Source: a bacterium
Lineage (GTDB): Bacteria > SZUA-79 > Acidulodesulfobacterales > Acidulodesulfobacteraceae
Length of the DNA stretch: 64,000 nucleotides
Reading direction: 5' to 3'
Assembly: GCA_027319095.1 (NCBI GenBank)
Contig: DAHVNW010000002.1
Span: 1 to 64,000, forward strand
Of this stretch, positions 52,813-63,315 are shown in pieces. Position 1 is the first letter of the stretch, and every line of letters begins with the position of its first letter. The notes beneath the pieces were generated by a model. That model was not told the origin of the DNA, searched no databases, and saw nothing but the letters and a program-made list of their open reading frames with translations. A program made the translations under genes and the position numbers.

Positions 52813-53967
52813 ATGAACGATACATCTGCCGTTTTATACGTAAATCTCCAGAATCTTAAAAACAATCTATATTTTCTTAAATCGCTAAAATCTACGCAAA
52901 ATAAAACGATTATAGCGATTATAAAATCCGATGCTTACGGCCATGGACTTATTCCGGTCGCCGAAATGCTTTTTAAAAACGGAATAGATTTTTTCGGAAT
53001 AATAAATATAAATGAAGCGGAATCTATTTTGGAAAAAATTCCAAAAGCTAAACTTCTTATGCTTAAAGGAGTAAATATAGACGATATAAAAGAAGCAGCC
53101 CGTCTTAATTTAAAAATAGGAATATTCAGTTTAGATTATCTGCAAATGCTTCTGTATAAAGCAAAATCAGCTGGCTTGAATAAGCCGATAGACATTCATT
53201 TAAAATTAGATTCCGGTATGAACCGGCTAGGCTTAAACGAAAAAGAGATAAAAACTGCAGCTGAAATTATTAACGCAAACAAAAGATATTTCAACGCCGA
53301 AGGGTTGTTCAGCCATCTATCATCGGCAGGAAGCGATTTAACTTACGCAAACTTTCAGATGGATAACTTTAAAAATATAATATCGCTGCTGGCTAAAAGC
53401 GGCATAAAACCCTCATATATACACATAAGCGCCAGTTCATCGCTTTTAAACGAACAAATTTCCGAAGATTATTCGAATGCCGTCCGGCCGGGGATATCCC
53501 TTTACGGATTCAATCCGAATTTAAACATAAACGAATTAAAAAGCGATATTAAAAATAATAACGCAGGGCTTAAACCGCTTATGACCTTAAAATCAAGGAT
53601 TTTACAGATTAAAAAAGTTAAAAAAGATGCCTTTGTTTCTTACGACAACACATTTAGAGCGCCGCGCGACATTATTGCCGCAATTGTTTCTGCAGGTTAT
53701 GATAACGGAATCCCGAGACTTTTATCCAACAAAGGAAAATTTTTAATTAACGGAAGATTTGCTCCTATAATAGGTATAGTATCAATGAATCTGACGGTGG
53801 TAGATATTACGGAAATAGAAGAAGCGTTGCCGGGAGATGAAGTAATAATCGCCGGAAAAAGCGGCTCGAACGAAATTACTATAAATGAAATAGCCTCTAT
53901 AGCTCAAACAATTCCCTACGAAATATGCCTAAATTTCGGAAAATCCAATAAAAGATTATATTTATAA
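52813..53967 (+). CDS. alr: alanine racemase
   Basis: Alr makes D-alanine for peptidoglycan. The PLP lysine is Lys38 in I-I-K-S-D-A-Y-G-H-G; S-G-M-N-R-L-G follows, and the second-half catalytic Tyr is in G-Y-D-N-G-I-P-R. The protein has 384 residues, normal. A terminator-like hairpin follows at 53988. Confidence 0.95.
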   Translation: MNDTSAVLYVNLQNLKNNLYFLKSLKSTQNKTIIAIIKSDAYGHGLIPVAEMLFKNGIDFFGIININEAESILEKIPKAKLLMLKGVNIDDIKEAARLNLKIGIFSLDYLQMLLYKAKSAGLNKPIDIHLKLDSGMNRLGLNEKEIKTAAEIINANKRYFNAEGLFSHLSSAGSDLTYANFQMDNFKNIISLLAKSGIKPSYIHISASSSLLNEQISEDYSNAVRPGISLYGFNPNLNINELKSDIKNNNAGLKPLMTLKSRILQIKKVKKDAFVSYDNTFRAPRDIIAAIVSAGYDNGIPRLLSNKGKFLINGRFAPIIGIVSMNLTVVDITEIEEALPGDEVIIAGKSGSNEITINEIASIAQTIPYEICLNFGKSNKRLYL

Positions 53968-53987
53968 TTTGCGGCGCATCGTATCGG

Positions 53988-54006
53988 AAAGCCTTAGGCT
54001 TTTATA
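53988..54006 (+). terminator. rho-independent terminator of alr
   Basis: AAAGCC (53988-53993) and GGCTTT (53997-54002) form a six-pair hairpin with a TTA loop, followed by TTATATT. It lies 20 bases after the alr stop. The U-tract is short, so efficiency is uncertain. Confidence 0.55.
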
Positions 54007-54014
54007 TTATATCT

Positions 54015-54037
54015 GCCTCCGCCCGGAAAGCGGAGGC
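54015..54037. repeat. GC-rich hairpin between alr and nifU-like gene
   Basis: GCCTCCGC (54015-54022) and GCGGAGGC (54030-54037) are perfect eight-base complements with a seven-base loop. It lies between convergent genes and may serve as part of a bidirectional terminator. The first arm is also found near greA (see findings). Confidence 0.65.
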
Positions 54038-54064
54038 ATAAAGGCGTAGTTAACCGGCTTAAAT

Positions 54065-54295
54065 TTAAACTGCGTTTACTTCTTTGACCCCGGGAATGCG
54101 TTCCTTCAGAAGACGCTCTATTCCACCCTTAAGAGTCATTATAGACCCCATGCAATGCGCACAGGCTCCTTTAAGCCTGACATCGACAGTACCGTCGTCG
54201 TGTATATTTACCAATTCGACATCCCCTCCGTCATATTGCAGTGAAGGCCTGATTTCATCTATAACTTTTGATACCTGAGCTTTATCTAACGCCAT
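54065..54295 (-). CDS. NifU C-terminal domain (Fe-S scaffold) protein
   Basis: This 76-residue protein is a stand-alone NifU-C domain. The cluster cysteines are Cys45 and Cys48 in G-A-C-A-H-C-M-G-S; D-G-G-D-V-E-L (22-28) is the other family motif. It transfers [4Fe-4S] clusters to apo-proteins. No IscS or IscU gene is nearby. It follows greA by 59 bases. Confidence 0.92.
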   Translation of the reverse strand: MALDKAQVSKVIDEIRPSLQYDGGDVELVNIHDDGTVDVRLKGACAHCMGSIMTLKGGIERLLKERIPGVKEVNAV

Positions 54296-54354
54296 AAAAC
54301 CTCCTCTATATTTTTATATATTAAAATTAAATTGTTATATTTTTATTATACCTT

Positions 54355-54849
54355 TTATATGTATTTAATGTCAATGATTTCAAATTCCTTTACTCCGTTT
54401 GGAACGTTTATCCTTGCTTCATCACCAATGCATTTTCCGATTAAAGCCTTTGCAATAGGTGAATTTATTGAAATTTTTCCCTGTTTTATATCCGATTCCG
54501 TATCGCCTACTATTTTATATGCAACCTCTTTGTCCGCATTTAAATCCAATAACGTTACGGTTGCGCCAAATACTATTTTTTCTTCGCAGATTTTAGACAC
54601 GTCGATAACCTGCGCCCTCGCTATTTTATCTTCGAGTTCCATAATTTTACCGTTAATAAACCCCTGTTTATCCTTCGCATACTGATATTCCGCATTTTCC
54701 GACAGGTCTCCGTGCGCCCTGGCTTCTTCTATAGCTTTAATATTTGCCGGTCTTTCAACCGATTTTAAACGTTTTAATTCTTTAACTAAATTTTCATGCC
54801 CCTCTTTTGTAATATAAAAAGCTTTTTCGTTTACCGCCAAAATAATCAC
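54355..54849 (-). CDS. greA: transcription elongation factor GreA
   Basis: GreA rescues backtracked RNA polymerase. The N-terminal coiled coil has the acidic tip A-R-A-H-G-D-L-S-E-N-A-E-Y (about 46-58); the C-terminal FKBP-like domain ends in F-E-I-I-D-I-K-Y. The 164-residue length is normal. The first residues I-I-L-A-V-N-E-K are slightly longer than the common M-x-x-Y-I-T. Confidence 0.95.
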   Translation of the reverse strand: MIILAVNEKAFYITKEGHENLVKELKRLKSVERPANIKAIEEARAHGDLSENAEYQYAKDKQGFINGKIMELEDKIARAQVIDVSKICEEKIVFGATVTLLDLNADKEVAYKIVGDTESDIKQGKISINSPIAKALIGKCIGDEARINVPNGVKEFEIIDIKYI

Positions 54850-54939
54850 CTCCGTGCGTAAAAATTATATATAAAACCAAAATACCGATAGAAAACTATT
54901 TTTTACGCATAAACGGCACTTCGGCTGACATAACGCTTC

Positions 54940-54979
54940 GGCTGACATAAAAGCCTTTGGCTTTTATAAACCGTCAGCC
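54940..54979. repeat. complex hairpin between carB and greA
   Basis: GGCTGAC-ATAAAAGCC (54940-54955) and GGCTTTTAT (54959-54967) plus GTCAGCC (54973-54979) form a long stem with a five-base bulge on one side. A direct copy of TCGGCTGACATAA lies just before it (54921-54933). The 283-base gap between carB and greA holds this and AT-rich sequence only. It may end carB transcription or be a REP-like repeat. Confidence 0.7.
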
Positions 54980-55132
54980 TCCGCAATTTGGCTTTATGTC
55001 TGCCTAAAATAGTTTGCCTTTATAAACGCCTGCCTGCGTATGTTTATAATTTCTGAAGCTATTTTAAACGTTTCTACCGTAATTTTGGGTATTAATATTA
55101 ATCAAATATCTGACAAATAAATAAAGCATTAA

Positions 55133-58100
55133 TTATAAACATTTGTAATAATCCTGCAATGCTTTTACCGATATATTATTTTCTTTAAGCGCTTTAATCG
55201 CCATACAGGCAGCTTTTGCACCCCTTATAGTCGTATAATAAGGAAGAGAAAACTCTATGGCGCTTCTTCTTATAACATATGAATCTTCAAGCGATTTTTG
55301 TCCGCGAGGGGTATTAAACATCATCGAAATTTCCTTATTTTTAAGGGCGTCTATTATATGCGGCCTGCCTTCTTTTACTTTATTTATTCTTTGATTTTTA
55401 ATGCCTATCCCTGTTAAATATTCGGACGTGCCTTTAGTTGCAAGTATATTCAATCCGGAGCTTTCGAGCGATTCGCCAAGTTCCTTAAGATATTTTTTAT
55501 CTTCGTCCTTTACGCTTATAAGCACGTTGCCCGATAGCGGCAAATTCTGCCCCGCGGCAATCTGCGATTTTGCGTAAGCCATTCCGAAATTAACGTCTAT
55601 TCCCATAACTTCGCCCGTGGAACGCATTTCCGGACCCAGCATGGGATCGACGTTTGAAAATTTAGAGAATGGAAATACCGCTTCTTTTACGCAGTAATAA
55701 TTGATATCGAAAGATCTGCGCAGACCGAAATCTTTAAGTTTTTTCCCCAGGATAATATTCGTCGCGAGCTTGGCAATCTGGACTCCGGTAGCTTTGCCTA
55801 TAAACGGAACCGTACGGGATGCTCTCGGGTTGACTTCTATTATGAATATTTCGTTATTTTTTACCGCATACTGGATATTTACTAATCCTTTAACGCGAAA
55901 TTCACTGCATATAAGTTCGGTAATATCTTTTATTTTTTCGACTGTGTCTCCGTTTAAAGAAAATGCAGGCAAAGAACATGCGCTGTCGCCGGAATGGACG
56001 CCCGCTTCTTCTATATGTTCCATTATCCCGGCTACATAAACCGATTCGGAATCGCTTAAGGCATCTACGTCCACCTCTATGGCGTCTTCCAAAAATTTGT
56101 CTATCAAGATCGGAAAGGAAATATCCTGTTGAAATATTTTTTTAATATACGCCGCCAAACCGCTCTCATTGTAAATAATCTCCATCGCCCTGCCGCCGAG
56201 AACATAAGACGGCCTCAATAAAACCGGAAAACCGATAGCTTTAGCCCTTTCGTATATCTCCTCCCCGTTAAACGCCATTGCGCTTTCCGGTTGAATTAGA
56301 TTAAGCCTGCCGATAATATTTTTAAACTTTTCCCTGTCCTCCGCAATATCTATATATTTAAATGGCGTGCCAAGAATCTCGATTCCTTTAGAATCGAATT
56401 TTTTAGCAAGCTTTAACGGCGTCTGACCGCCGAATTGGAGTATAACGGGCGGATTATTTTCGGCTTCGCAAATTGCAGCGGCATCTTCGAACGTCAAAGG
56501 TTCGAAATAAAGCCTCGAAGACGTGTCGTAATCGGTAGATACCGTTTCCGGATTGCAATTCAACATTATGGACGAATAATTATTTTCTTTCAAAGCTAAC
56601 GAACAATGAACGCAGCAATAGTCAAATTCTATGCCCTGTCCTATCCTGTTGGGTCCGCTTCCCAATATTATAACCTTTTTGTCTTCGATAGGCTTAATTT
56701 CGTTAAATTTGTCGTAAGTGGAATACATATAAGGGGTTGCGGCTTCAAATTCGGCGGCGCAAGTATCTACTTTTTTAAATACTCTCGCTATATTGCCCGA
56801 CTTTAACGCGTCATCCACTAACTTTTCGTTTTTTTCTATTAAATAAATAACTTCGGGGTCTTTTTTAAGATATTCTTGAGGCAAAATATGCCTGCCGTCA
56901 TCTTTTCTCGTTATTAATTTTGCAATAATTCTGTTAGAAAAACCTAATTCTTTCGATTCTTTTAAAAGTTCCGTATTTTTTAACGGGCGCTCGTCTAAAA
57001 ACAGTTTTTTTTCCTGTTCCACAATTAGTTTAATCTGGTTTAAAAACCACTTGTCTATTTTAGAAAATTCGTTAATTTCCTCTACGGTAAAACCTGCCCT
57101 TAAAGCGTCGGTTATCAGGAAGAATCTTCTGTAATCGTTATTTCTTAGAAGCGATCTGATTTCTTCCTTAATAATTTCTATATTTTTATCGTTTTCGCGG
57201 TCGTTTTCCAGTGCATCGTAAGATAAATCGAGACCGTAAAGCGATTCAATCCCGAAATAACCGTTTTCCAAAGACCTGACGGCTTTTTGAAACGATTCGC
57301 AAAACGTCCTGCCTATAGCCATAACTTCTCCTACCGATTTCATATACGTCGTAAGAGTGCTGTCCGTCTGGGGAAATTTTTCGAATGTAAATCGCGGTAT
57401 TTTAGTAACCACGTAATCTATCGACGGTTCGAAACAAGCAAGCGTCTTTTTAGTAATATCGTTCGTAATTTCGTCTAAGGTATATCCTACAGCAAGTTTG
57501 GCGGCAATTTTAGCTATGGCGAAACCGGTAGCTTTGGACGCAAGGCTCGAACTTCTCGAAACTCTAGGATTCATTTCTATAACATAAACCTCGTCGGAAT
57601 AAGGGTCTAACGCAAACTGAATATTCGAGCCGCCCGTTTCTACTCCTATCTCATTCATTATTTTTATAGAATAATCCCTTATTTTCTGCAAATCACGGTC
57701 GTTTAACGTCTGGACTGGAGCAATCGTAATTGAATCTCCGGTATGAATTCCCATGGGATCTAAATTTTCTATCGAACATATTATTATGGTATTCCTGTTT
57801 TTATCCGTCATGACCTCCAGCTCGACTTCCTTAAAGCCTATAACCGACTTTTCTATAAGTATCTCGTTTATAGGGCTCAAATTTATCCCTTTTAAAGCAA
57901 TTTCTTCTAACTCATAAATATTATAAGCTATACCTCCGCCGCTTCCGCCCAACGTAAAAGACGGCCTTATGATAACGGGAAAACCGATATTTTTCTGGAC
58001 TTCATAGACTTCGTCGATGTTTCTTGCAAAACCGCCCTGCAAAACCGGAACGCCTATTTTCTCCATGCTCTTCTTAAAATATTCCCTGTCTTCCGCTTTC

Positions 58101-58471
58101 CTAATGGCATCTATATTTGCTCCTAGAATTTTTAAGCCGTATTTTTGTATAATTCCTGCGTCGGACAATTGTATAGCTATGTTAAGCGCCGTCTGCCCTC
58201 CGAGCGTAGGAAGAATGCTGTCAGGTCTTTCCTTTTCTATTATCTTTTCTACGAAATCTTTAGTAAGAGGTTCTATGTAAGTTTTATAGGCATAGTCGGG
58301 ATCTGTCATAATGGTAGCTGGATTTGAATTGACAAGTATAACTTCATACCCTTCTTCTGATAAAGCTTTTGCTCCCTGCGTCCCGGAATAATCGAATTCG
58401 GCAGCCTGCCCGATAACTATCGGACCCGAACCTATAATTAAAATTCTTTTTATATCGTTTCTTCTTGGCAT
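55133..58471 (-). CDS. carB: carbamoyl-phosphate synthase large chain
   Basis: CarB (1112 residues) has both ATP-grasp synthetase halves (about 1-400 and 560-950), each with a G-Q-A-A-E-F-D-Y or G-I-E-F-D-Y opening and N-P-R-x-S-R, an oligomerisation segment between, and the C-terminal MGS-like allosteric domain with T-R-G/T-I-R-G-A-K. It makes carbamoyl phosphate with CarA for pyrimidine and arginine. The radical SAM gene at 58.5 kb separates it from carA. Confidence 0.97.
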   Translation of the reverse strand: MPRRNDIKRILIIGSGPIVIGQAAEFDYSGTQGAKALSEEGYEVILVNSNPATIMTDPDYAYKTYIEPLTKDFVEKIIEKERPDSILPTLGGQTALNIAIQLSDAGIIQKYGLKILGANIDAIRKAEDREYFKKSMEKIGVPVLQGGFARNIDEVYEVQKNIGFPVIIRPSFTLGGSGGGIAYNIYELEEIALKGINLSPINEILIEKSVIGFKEVELEVMTDKNRNTIIICSIENLDPMGIHTGDSITIAPVQTLNDRDLQKIRDYSIKIMNEIGVETGGSNIQFALDPYSDEVYVIEMNPRVSRSSSLASKATGFAIAKIAAKLAVGYTLDEITNDITKKTLACFEPSIDYVVTKIPRFTFEKFPQTDSTLTTYMKSVGEVMAIGRTFCESFQKAVRSLENGYFGIESLYGLDLSYDALENDRENDKNIEIIKEEIRSLLRNNDYRRFFLITDALRAGFTVEEINEFSKIDKWFLNQIKLIVEQEKKLFLDERPLKNTELLKESKELGFSNRIIAKLITRKDDGRHILPQEYLKKDPEVIYLIEKNEKLVDDALKSGNIARVFKKVDTCAAEFEAATPYMYSTYDKFNEIKPIEDKKVIILGSGPNRIGQGIEFDYCCVHCSLALKENNYSSIMLNCNPETVSTDYDTSSRLYFEPLTFEDAAAICEAENNPPVILQFGGQTPLKLAKKFDSKGIEILGTPFKYIDIAEDREKFKNIIGRLNLIQPESAMAFNGEEIYERAKAIGFPVLLRPSYVLGGRAMEIIYNESGLAAYIKKIFQQDISFPILIDKFLEDAIEVDVDALSDSESVYVAGIMEHIEEAGVHSGDSACSLPAFSLNGDTVEKIKDITELICSEFRVKGLVNIQYAVKNNEIFIIEVNPRASRTVPFIGKATGVQIAKLATNIILGKKLKDFGLRRSFDINYYCVKEAVFPFSKFSNVDPMLGPEMRSTGEVMGIDVNFGMAYAKSQIAAGQNLPLSGNVLISVKDEDKKYLKELGESLESSGLNILATKGTSEYLTGIGIKNQRINKVKEGRPHIIDALKNKEISMMFNTPRGQKSLEDSYVIRRSAIEFSLPYYTTIRGAKAACMAIKALKENNISVKALQDYYKCL

Positions 58472-58508
58472 TTTTTTAATTTATAAAGTTTAACTTAATT
58501 AATTTATT

Positions 58509-59453
58509 TTATACGGCATCTACATATTCCGCACTGTCTAAATATAATTCTATATCGGGATATTTTTCGCTTTGAAAAAAACCGGTCAAATTCCTTTCCG
58601 TCAACTCCATAACCGCATAGCAGTATTCGCTTTCGGTAATACTCCTGCCGATTAGAGCGTCGTATGACGCTTTATAAGCCGGAAAATATTGGCTCATAAT
58701 GCTTACCGGAACATTTTCGCCCAGTTCTTCGGCAATAAATTTAAAAGAGTCTTTAGAACCGCTGATGCCTCCAGGCAAAACAAGATGCCTTATCAAGAGA
58801 CCGGAAACGGCTATTCCATCTTTATTAACTTTAAAATCTCCTGCATGCTCGTACATAATTTTCAGCGCCTTTCTGTTAGTTTCGACATAATCTTTTACAC
58901 CGGAATATTTTAAGGCGTATTTATTATCCGAATATTTTATATCCGGCAAGTATATGTCTATTATTTTATCTATCAGGGACAGGAGTTTTGCGTCCTCATA
59001 CCCCGAACTGTTGTAAACAACAGGAATTTTTAACCCTCTTTTTTTGGCAAGATATAAAGATTCCGCTATAAAAGGCATGTAGTGCGAAGACGTAACGAGG
59101 TTAATATTGTTGGCGCCTTTTTCTTGTAATTTAAGCATATTTTCGGCTAACTCAACAGTATCGTAATATCCTCCGGCACAATATCTGCTTATGGGATAAT
59201 TCTGGCAAAATTTGCATTTCAAAGAACAGCCGCTGAAAAATATGGTTCCCGAACCGCTTAACCCCGATATAGGAGGCTCTTCTCCGTAATGCAGATTAAT
59301 GCTTGCTATTTTTAGTTTATCGTCAGCGCCGCAAATCCCTTTTTCTCCCTCAAGCCTCTTTGCGCCGCACTTTCTTGGGCATAATGCGCATTCTTCGATT
59401 AATTCGTAAAGACCGTCGATTTTTGAAATAAAATCGGAGTTAGAAATATTCAT
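58509..59453 (-). CDS. PflX-type radical SAM protein
   Basis: This 314-residue radical SAM protein belongs to the PflX/COG1313 group. The SAM cluster is C-S-L-K-C-K-F-C-Q-N (Cys76, Cys80, Cys83), preceded by G-S-G-T-I-F-F-S-G. The N-terminus has a second set, Cys22, Cys25, Cys29 and Cys41 (C-A-L-C-P-R-K-C-G), which may hold another cluster. The function of PflX is not known. It lies between carA and carB with gaps of 14 and 37 bases, an unusual place. Confidence 0.85.
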   Translation of the reverse strand: MNISNSDFISKIDGLYELIEECALCPRKCGAKRLEGEKGICGADDKLKIASINLHYGEEPPISGLSGSGTIFFSGCSLKCKFCQNYPISRYCAGGYYDTVELAENMLKLQEKGANNINLVTSSHYMPFIAESLYLAKKRGLKIPVVYNSSGYEDAKLLSLIDKIIDIYLPDIKYSDNKYALKYSGVKDYVETNRKALKIMYEHAGDFKVNKDGIAVSGLLIRHLVLPGGISGSKDSFKFIAEELGENVPVSIMSQYFPAYKASYDALIGRSITESEYCYAVMELTERNLTGFFQSEKYPDIELYLDSAEYVDAV

Positions 59454-59467
59454 TTTTGTTGCTCTTG

Positions 59468-60580
59468 TTATTTATCATTTAAGCACAATTCTTTAAATTC
59501 GGTAAAAAGATATCTTGAATCACGCGGACCCGGCGAACTTTCCGGATGGTATTGGACCGAAAATGCTTTAAGAAAATCGTTTTTAATGCCTTCGACGGTA
59601 TTATCGTTTAGATTTAAATAGGTAAGTATAGTATTGTTTTTATTCGTATTACCAGCGCCGCTTTTCAAATCGACGCAAAAACCGTGGTTTTGGGAAGTAA
59701 TTTCTATTTTTCCGGTTTTAAGGTTTTTAACCGGCTGGTTTATGCCGTGATGCCCAAATTTCAATTTATAGGTATCGAAACCGAGGGCCAAAGACAGCAG
59801 CTGATGTCCCAGGCATATACCAAAAATAGGTTTCTCCCCAAGAATACTTCTTAAAGTCTCAATCTCCGACTCCATGGATTTAGGATCGCCGGGACCATTC
59901 GATAGAAGTATTCCGTCAGGTTCGGTATTTAAAATTTCTTTTTTTGAAAAATTATGCGGAACTACCGTAACGTCGGCTTTAATATCATTCAAGCACCTTA
60001 AAGTATTAAATTTAACTCCGTAGTCTATAACCGTAACCCTTAATTCGGAAATATCGACCTTATTTTCGTAAACGTATTTAGTAGAAACGTTCGAAACTAA
60101 GTTCAACCCCTCCATTTTCGGCAATAAATCTAACTTATTTTTAATATACTCTAATCCCGCTTCTTTAGGGGCTATATAAACGTTAAACTGGCCTCCGTCT
60201 CTTAATAAAATAGTCAGATGCCTCGTATCTATACCGGATATAACCGGATAACCGTAAGAGTTAATAAACTCTGCAAGGCTTTTGGATGAGTTATGATGAG
60301 AAAAATTGCCAACGTAATTTTTTGTTACTAATCCGGATATCCATACTTTTCTAGATTCAAAATCTATGTCGTTTATTCCGTAATTACCGGCCATAGGATA
60401 AGTCGTTACGACGACCTGCCCGTTATATGAAGGATCGGTTATGAGTTCCTGATAGCCGTTCATGGCCGTATTAAAAATCGCTTCTCCTCCTGACTCTGCC
60501 GGCTCGCCCTCATAAAACCCTTCGTAATAATTTCCGCCTTCGAGCATTAATACCGCTTTTTCTTTTTTAAAATTTCTCAT
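59468..60580 (-). CDS. carA: carbamoyl-phosphate synthase small chain
   Basis: CarA is the glutaminase subunit: the N-terminal domain has G-E-A-I-F-N-T-A-M-N-G-Y-Q-E, and the class I GATase has the nucleophile in F-G-I-C-L-G-H-Q with the His-Glu pair Q-Y-H-P-E. Length 370 is normal. Its start overlaps the pyrC stop by four bases. Confidence 0.97.
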   Translation of the reverse strand: MRNFKKEKAVLMLEGGNYYEGFYEGEPAESGGEAIFNTAMNGYQELITDPSYNGQVVVTTYPMAGNYGINDIDFESRKVWISGLVTKNYVGNFSHHNSSKSLAEFINSYGYPVISGIDTRHLTILLRDGGQFNVYIAPKEAGLEYIKNKLDLLPKMEGLNLVSNVSTKYVYENKVDISELRVTVIDYGVKFNTLRCLNDIKADVTVVPHNFSKKEILNTEPDGILLSNGPGDPKSMESEIETLRSILGEKPIFGICLGHQLLSLALGFDTYKLKFGHHGINQPVKNLKTGKIEITSQNHGFCVDLKSGAGNTNKNNTILTYLNLNDNTVEGIKNDFLKAFSVQYHPESSPGPRDSRYLFTEFKELCLNDK

Positions 60581-61848
60581 AAAATCTTTCCCTGTACCAT
60601 TACGGCAGAAGCGATTCCTTTAAACTTTTCGCCTATAAAAGGAGAATTTTTACTCAAGGATTTAATAGAGCTCCCGGTAAATTTCCATTCTTTCCTTATA
60701 TCAGCTATAGTAATATCCGCTATATACCCGCTCTTCAAAGAACCTCTTTTGCTTAGATTTAAAATGTTTGCCGGATTAAAAGACATAAGTTCCGCAATCC
60801 GCATTAATGAAATTCTTTTATCGTAAAAAAGTCTAAGGGTTAAAGGCAAAGACGTCTGCAATCCTATAATTCCAAAAGGAGCCGCGTCCAAAGTAGTGTC
60901 TTTTTCGTCCTTGCTGTGCGGAGCATGGTCGGAAGCGATAGCGTCGATAGTTCCATCGTTCAATGCTTCTATTATAGCCTCAACGTCTTTTCCAGTCCTT
61001 AAAGGAGGATTAATTTTCGCATCGGTATTATAATCTAATAAAGATTTTTCGGTGAGCGAGAAATAGTGTGGGCAGGTTTCGCAGGTAACATTAATTCCGT
61101 TCCGTTTAGCCCGCCTTATAATATCGACCGAACCTCTCGTGGAAACATGGGCTATATGAATTTTTGCGCCGTAATATCCAGCAAGCATAATATCCCTCGC
61201 CACGCCTATTTCTTCCGCAATAGCCGGTATTCCGACTACTCCAAGGCGTTCAGACACAATACCTTCGTTAATTACCCCTTTTCCACGCAGTTTTAAATCC
61301 TCGCTATGCGATATTATCGGCAAGTCAAAGGTTCGGGCATATAATAACGCCCTCCCCATAAGAGCCGCATCTTCGACCGGATTGCCATCGTCACTCAAAC
61401 CGACCGCACCGGATTCCTTTAATTCGCCTATATCCGCAAGGGAATTTCCTTTAAGTCCTTTAGAAATAGCGCCTATAGGGAATAAGTTTATTAAATTCAA
61501 TCTTTTTGCTTTATCGAGCAAAAAAGCGGTTACCGGCTTAGAATCGTTTACCGGATCGGTGTTTGGCATGCAGCAGATTGAAGTAAAACCGCCGGCTATT
61601 GCCGCTTCCATCCCAGATTTTATCGTTTCTTTGTATTCAAATCCCGGCTCTCTTAAATGAACGTGCATATCTATTAATCCCGGAAATATTATAGACCCTT
61701 CGGCGTCTATAATATTGTCCTCGCAATTGTTTTTTTGTTTCCTGGGAATGTCTTTTATTATGCCGCCTTCGATATAAATATCCCTTTTGACTTCCGTCTT
61801 CGTCAAAGGGTCAACCACTATGCCGTTTTTTATTAAAATCTTATCCAT
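60577..61848 (-). CDS. pyrC: dihydroorotase
   Basis: PyrC closes carbamoyl-aspartate to dihydroorotate. It is the class I (423 residues) enzyme with zinc ligands His62 and His64 in M-H-V-H-L-R-E-P-G, H-S-E-D, H-V-S-T and the Asp in A-S-D-H-A-P-H-S. It starts eight bases after the pyrB stop. Confidence 0.96.
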   Translation of the reverse strand: MDKILIKNGIVVDPLTKTEVKRDIYIEGGIIKDIPRKQKNNCEDNIIDAEGSIIFPGLIDMHVHLREPGFEYKETIKSGMEAAIAGGFTSICCMPNTDPVNDSKPVTAFLLDKAKRLNLINLFPIGAISKGLKGNSLADIGELKESGAVGLSDDGNPVEDAALMGRALLYARTFDLPIISHSEDLKLRGKGVINEGIVSERLGVVGIPAIAEEIGVARDIMLAGYYGAKIHIAHVSTRGSVDIIRRAKRNGINVTCETCPHYFSLTEKSLLDYNTDAKINPPLRTGKDVEAIIEALNDGTIDAIASDHAPHSKDEKDTTLDAAPFGIIGLQTSLPLTLRLFYDKRISLMRIAELMSFNPANILNLSKRGSLKSGYIADITIADIRKEWKFTGSSIKSLSKNSPFIGEKFKGIASAVMVQGKIL

Positions 61849-61856
61849 ATTATTCG

Positions 61857-62795
61857 CTATTTATTTTTATTCTTTTTTTGAAATCTTAGCAAAATATAAA
61901 GGCAAGCCATTCTAACGGCTATGCCGTTTTCAACCTGCTTAAATATACGGGTTTTATCCGCGTTTATTATGCTCCCGGCTATTTCTACGTCCCTGTTAAC
62001 CGGTCCGGGATGTAGGACCATAACACCGGCAGAAGCCTTAGACAGAAGTTCGGGGGTTAGTTGAAAAAATTTTCTATATTCTTCGATCGACGGTATAAAA
62101 TAAAAACTTGCCCTTTCCTTTTGAATCCTTAGCATTATAATAATATCTGCATTTTTAACGGCTTCCTCCATGTTTTTTGCAATCTTTACATTCTTAAGCT
62201 CAATCAGTCTGGGCAAAAGCGAATGGGGCGCATACAAATAAATATCGGCTCCAAGTTTAGAAAATCCGTAAATATCAGACCTTGCCACCCTCGAGTGACA
62301 AATATCTCCTATTATTGCCACTTTAAGCGACTTAATCTCTTTTTTTTCTTCCATGACAGTCATAATGTCCAAAAGACACTGCGTAGGATGTTCGTTTATT
62401 CCGTCGCCGGCATTTATAACGGATGCTTTGGTCCACTTGGATATAAAATTGGCGGCGCCGGACTCGGAATGCCTTATAACGAAAGCATCCGGATTCATTG
62501 CTTCCAAATTGAGTATCGTATCTTTGAGGCTTTCGCCTTTTACGACCGAACTTTGAGAAACGGAAATACTTAAGGAATCCGCGCTCAACCTTTTTTGAGC
62601 GATTTCAAACGAAGACCTTGTCCTGGTAGAAGGTTCGTAAAAAATATTAACTACTGTTCTGCCCCTTAGGGTCGGAACTTTTTTTATGTCTTTCAGCGAT
62701 ATTTTTTTAAATTCTTTTGCCGTTTCTATAAAATAATTAATGTCCGATGCAGAAAGGTCTTTAATGGAAATGAGGTCTTTTTTATCAAAAGTCAT
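61857..62795 (-). CDS. pyrB: aspartate carbamoyltransferase catalytic subunit
   Basis: PyrB joins carbamoyl phosphate and aspartate. S-T-R-T-R (56-60) binds carbamoyl phosphate and H-P-T-Q is the second site; H-P-G-P-V-N-R is the C-terminal aspartate loop. The 312-residue length is normal. Its start overlaps pyrR by four bases. No PyrI is adjacent. Confidence 0.97.
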   Translation of the reverse strand: MTFDKKDLISIKDLSASDINYFIETAKEFKKISLKDIKKVPTLRGRTVVNIFYEPSTRTRSSFEIAQKRLSADSLSISVSQSSVVKGESLKDTILNLEAMNPDAFVIRHSESGAANFISKWTKASVINAGDGINEHPTQCLLDIMTVMEEKKEIKSLKVAIIGDICHSRVARSDIYGFSKLGADIYLYAPHSLLPRLIELKNVKIAKNMEEAVKNADIIIMLRIQKERASFYFIPSIEEYRKFFQLTPELLSKASAGVMVLHPGPVNRDVEIAGSIINADKTRIFKQVENGIAVRMACLYILLRFQKKNKNK

Positions 62796-63307
62796 ATTTT
62801 TTCTACGAATTTTTTTTTGCTTAAAACATTTACATTAATTATCTCTTTTTTATCAGCTTTTACTTTTTTACCTGTAAAATCTGGACATATTGGCAATTCT
62901 CTTCCCCCTTTGTCGATAAAAACCGCAAGTTTTATTTTTCCGGGTCTTCCAAAATCAAAAATCTCGTCTATCGAAGCTCTTACCGTTCTGCCGCTGTTTA
63001 TAACGTCGTCGACGAGTATAACCTCTTTATCGTCGATATCGAAGGCAAGTTCGGTAGATTCTCCCGATTTCTTTACCGAAAAAGGGTCGTCCCTATAAAG
63101 GGTCATATCGATATAGCCTATTTTGCAATCTATATTAAAACGCTCCCGAACGGCCTTTTTAATCAAACCGGCTATAGGTACTCCGCCGTTTTTTATGCCT
63201 ATTATAACGGCGTTGTCGAATTTAATCCCTGAATTTAAAATACCGCTTATAAAATTGTTTAAAATTAAAGCCGTCTCTTTATCGTCGAAAATAATTTTTT
63301 TCTTCAA
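62792..63307 (-). CDS. pyrR: PyrR bifunctional regulator / uracil phosphoribosyltransferase
   Basis: PyrR binds pyr mRNA when UMP is abundant and also has uracil phosphoribosyltransferase activity. The PRPP loop V-I-L-V-D-D-V-I-N-S-G-R-T lies near 94-106. Length 171 is normal. It starts eight bases after the lepB stop, so no attenuator hairpin fits between these two genes; any PyrR target must be upstream of lepB or inside the genes. Confidence 0.93.
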   Translation of the reverse strand: MKKKIIFDDKETALILNNFISGILNSGIKFDNAVIIGIKNGGVPIAGLIKKAVRERFNIDCKIGYIDMTLYRDDPFSVKKSGESTELAFDIDDKEVILVDDVINSGRTVRASIDEIFDFGRPGKIKLAVFIDKGGRELPICPDFTGKKVKADKKEIINVNVLSKKKFVEKI

Positions 63308-63315
63308 TGCAATAG

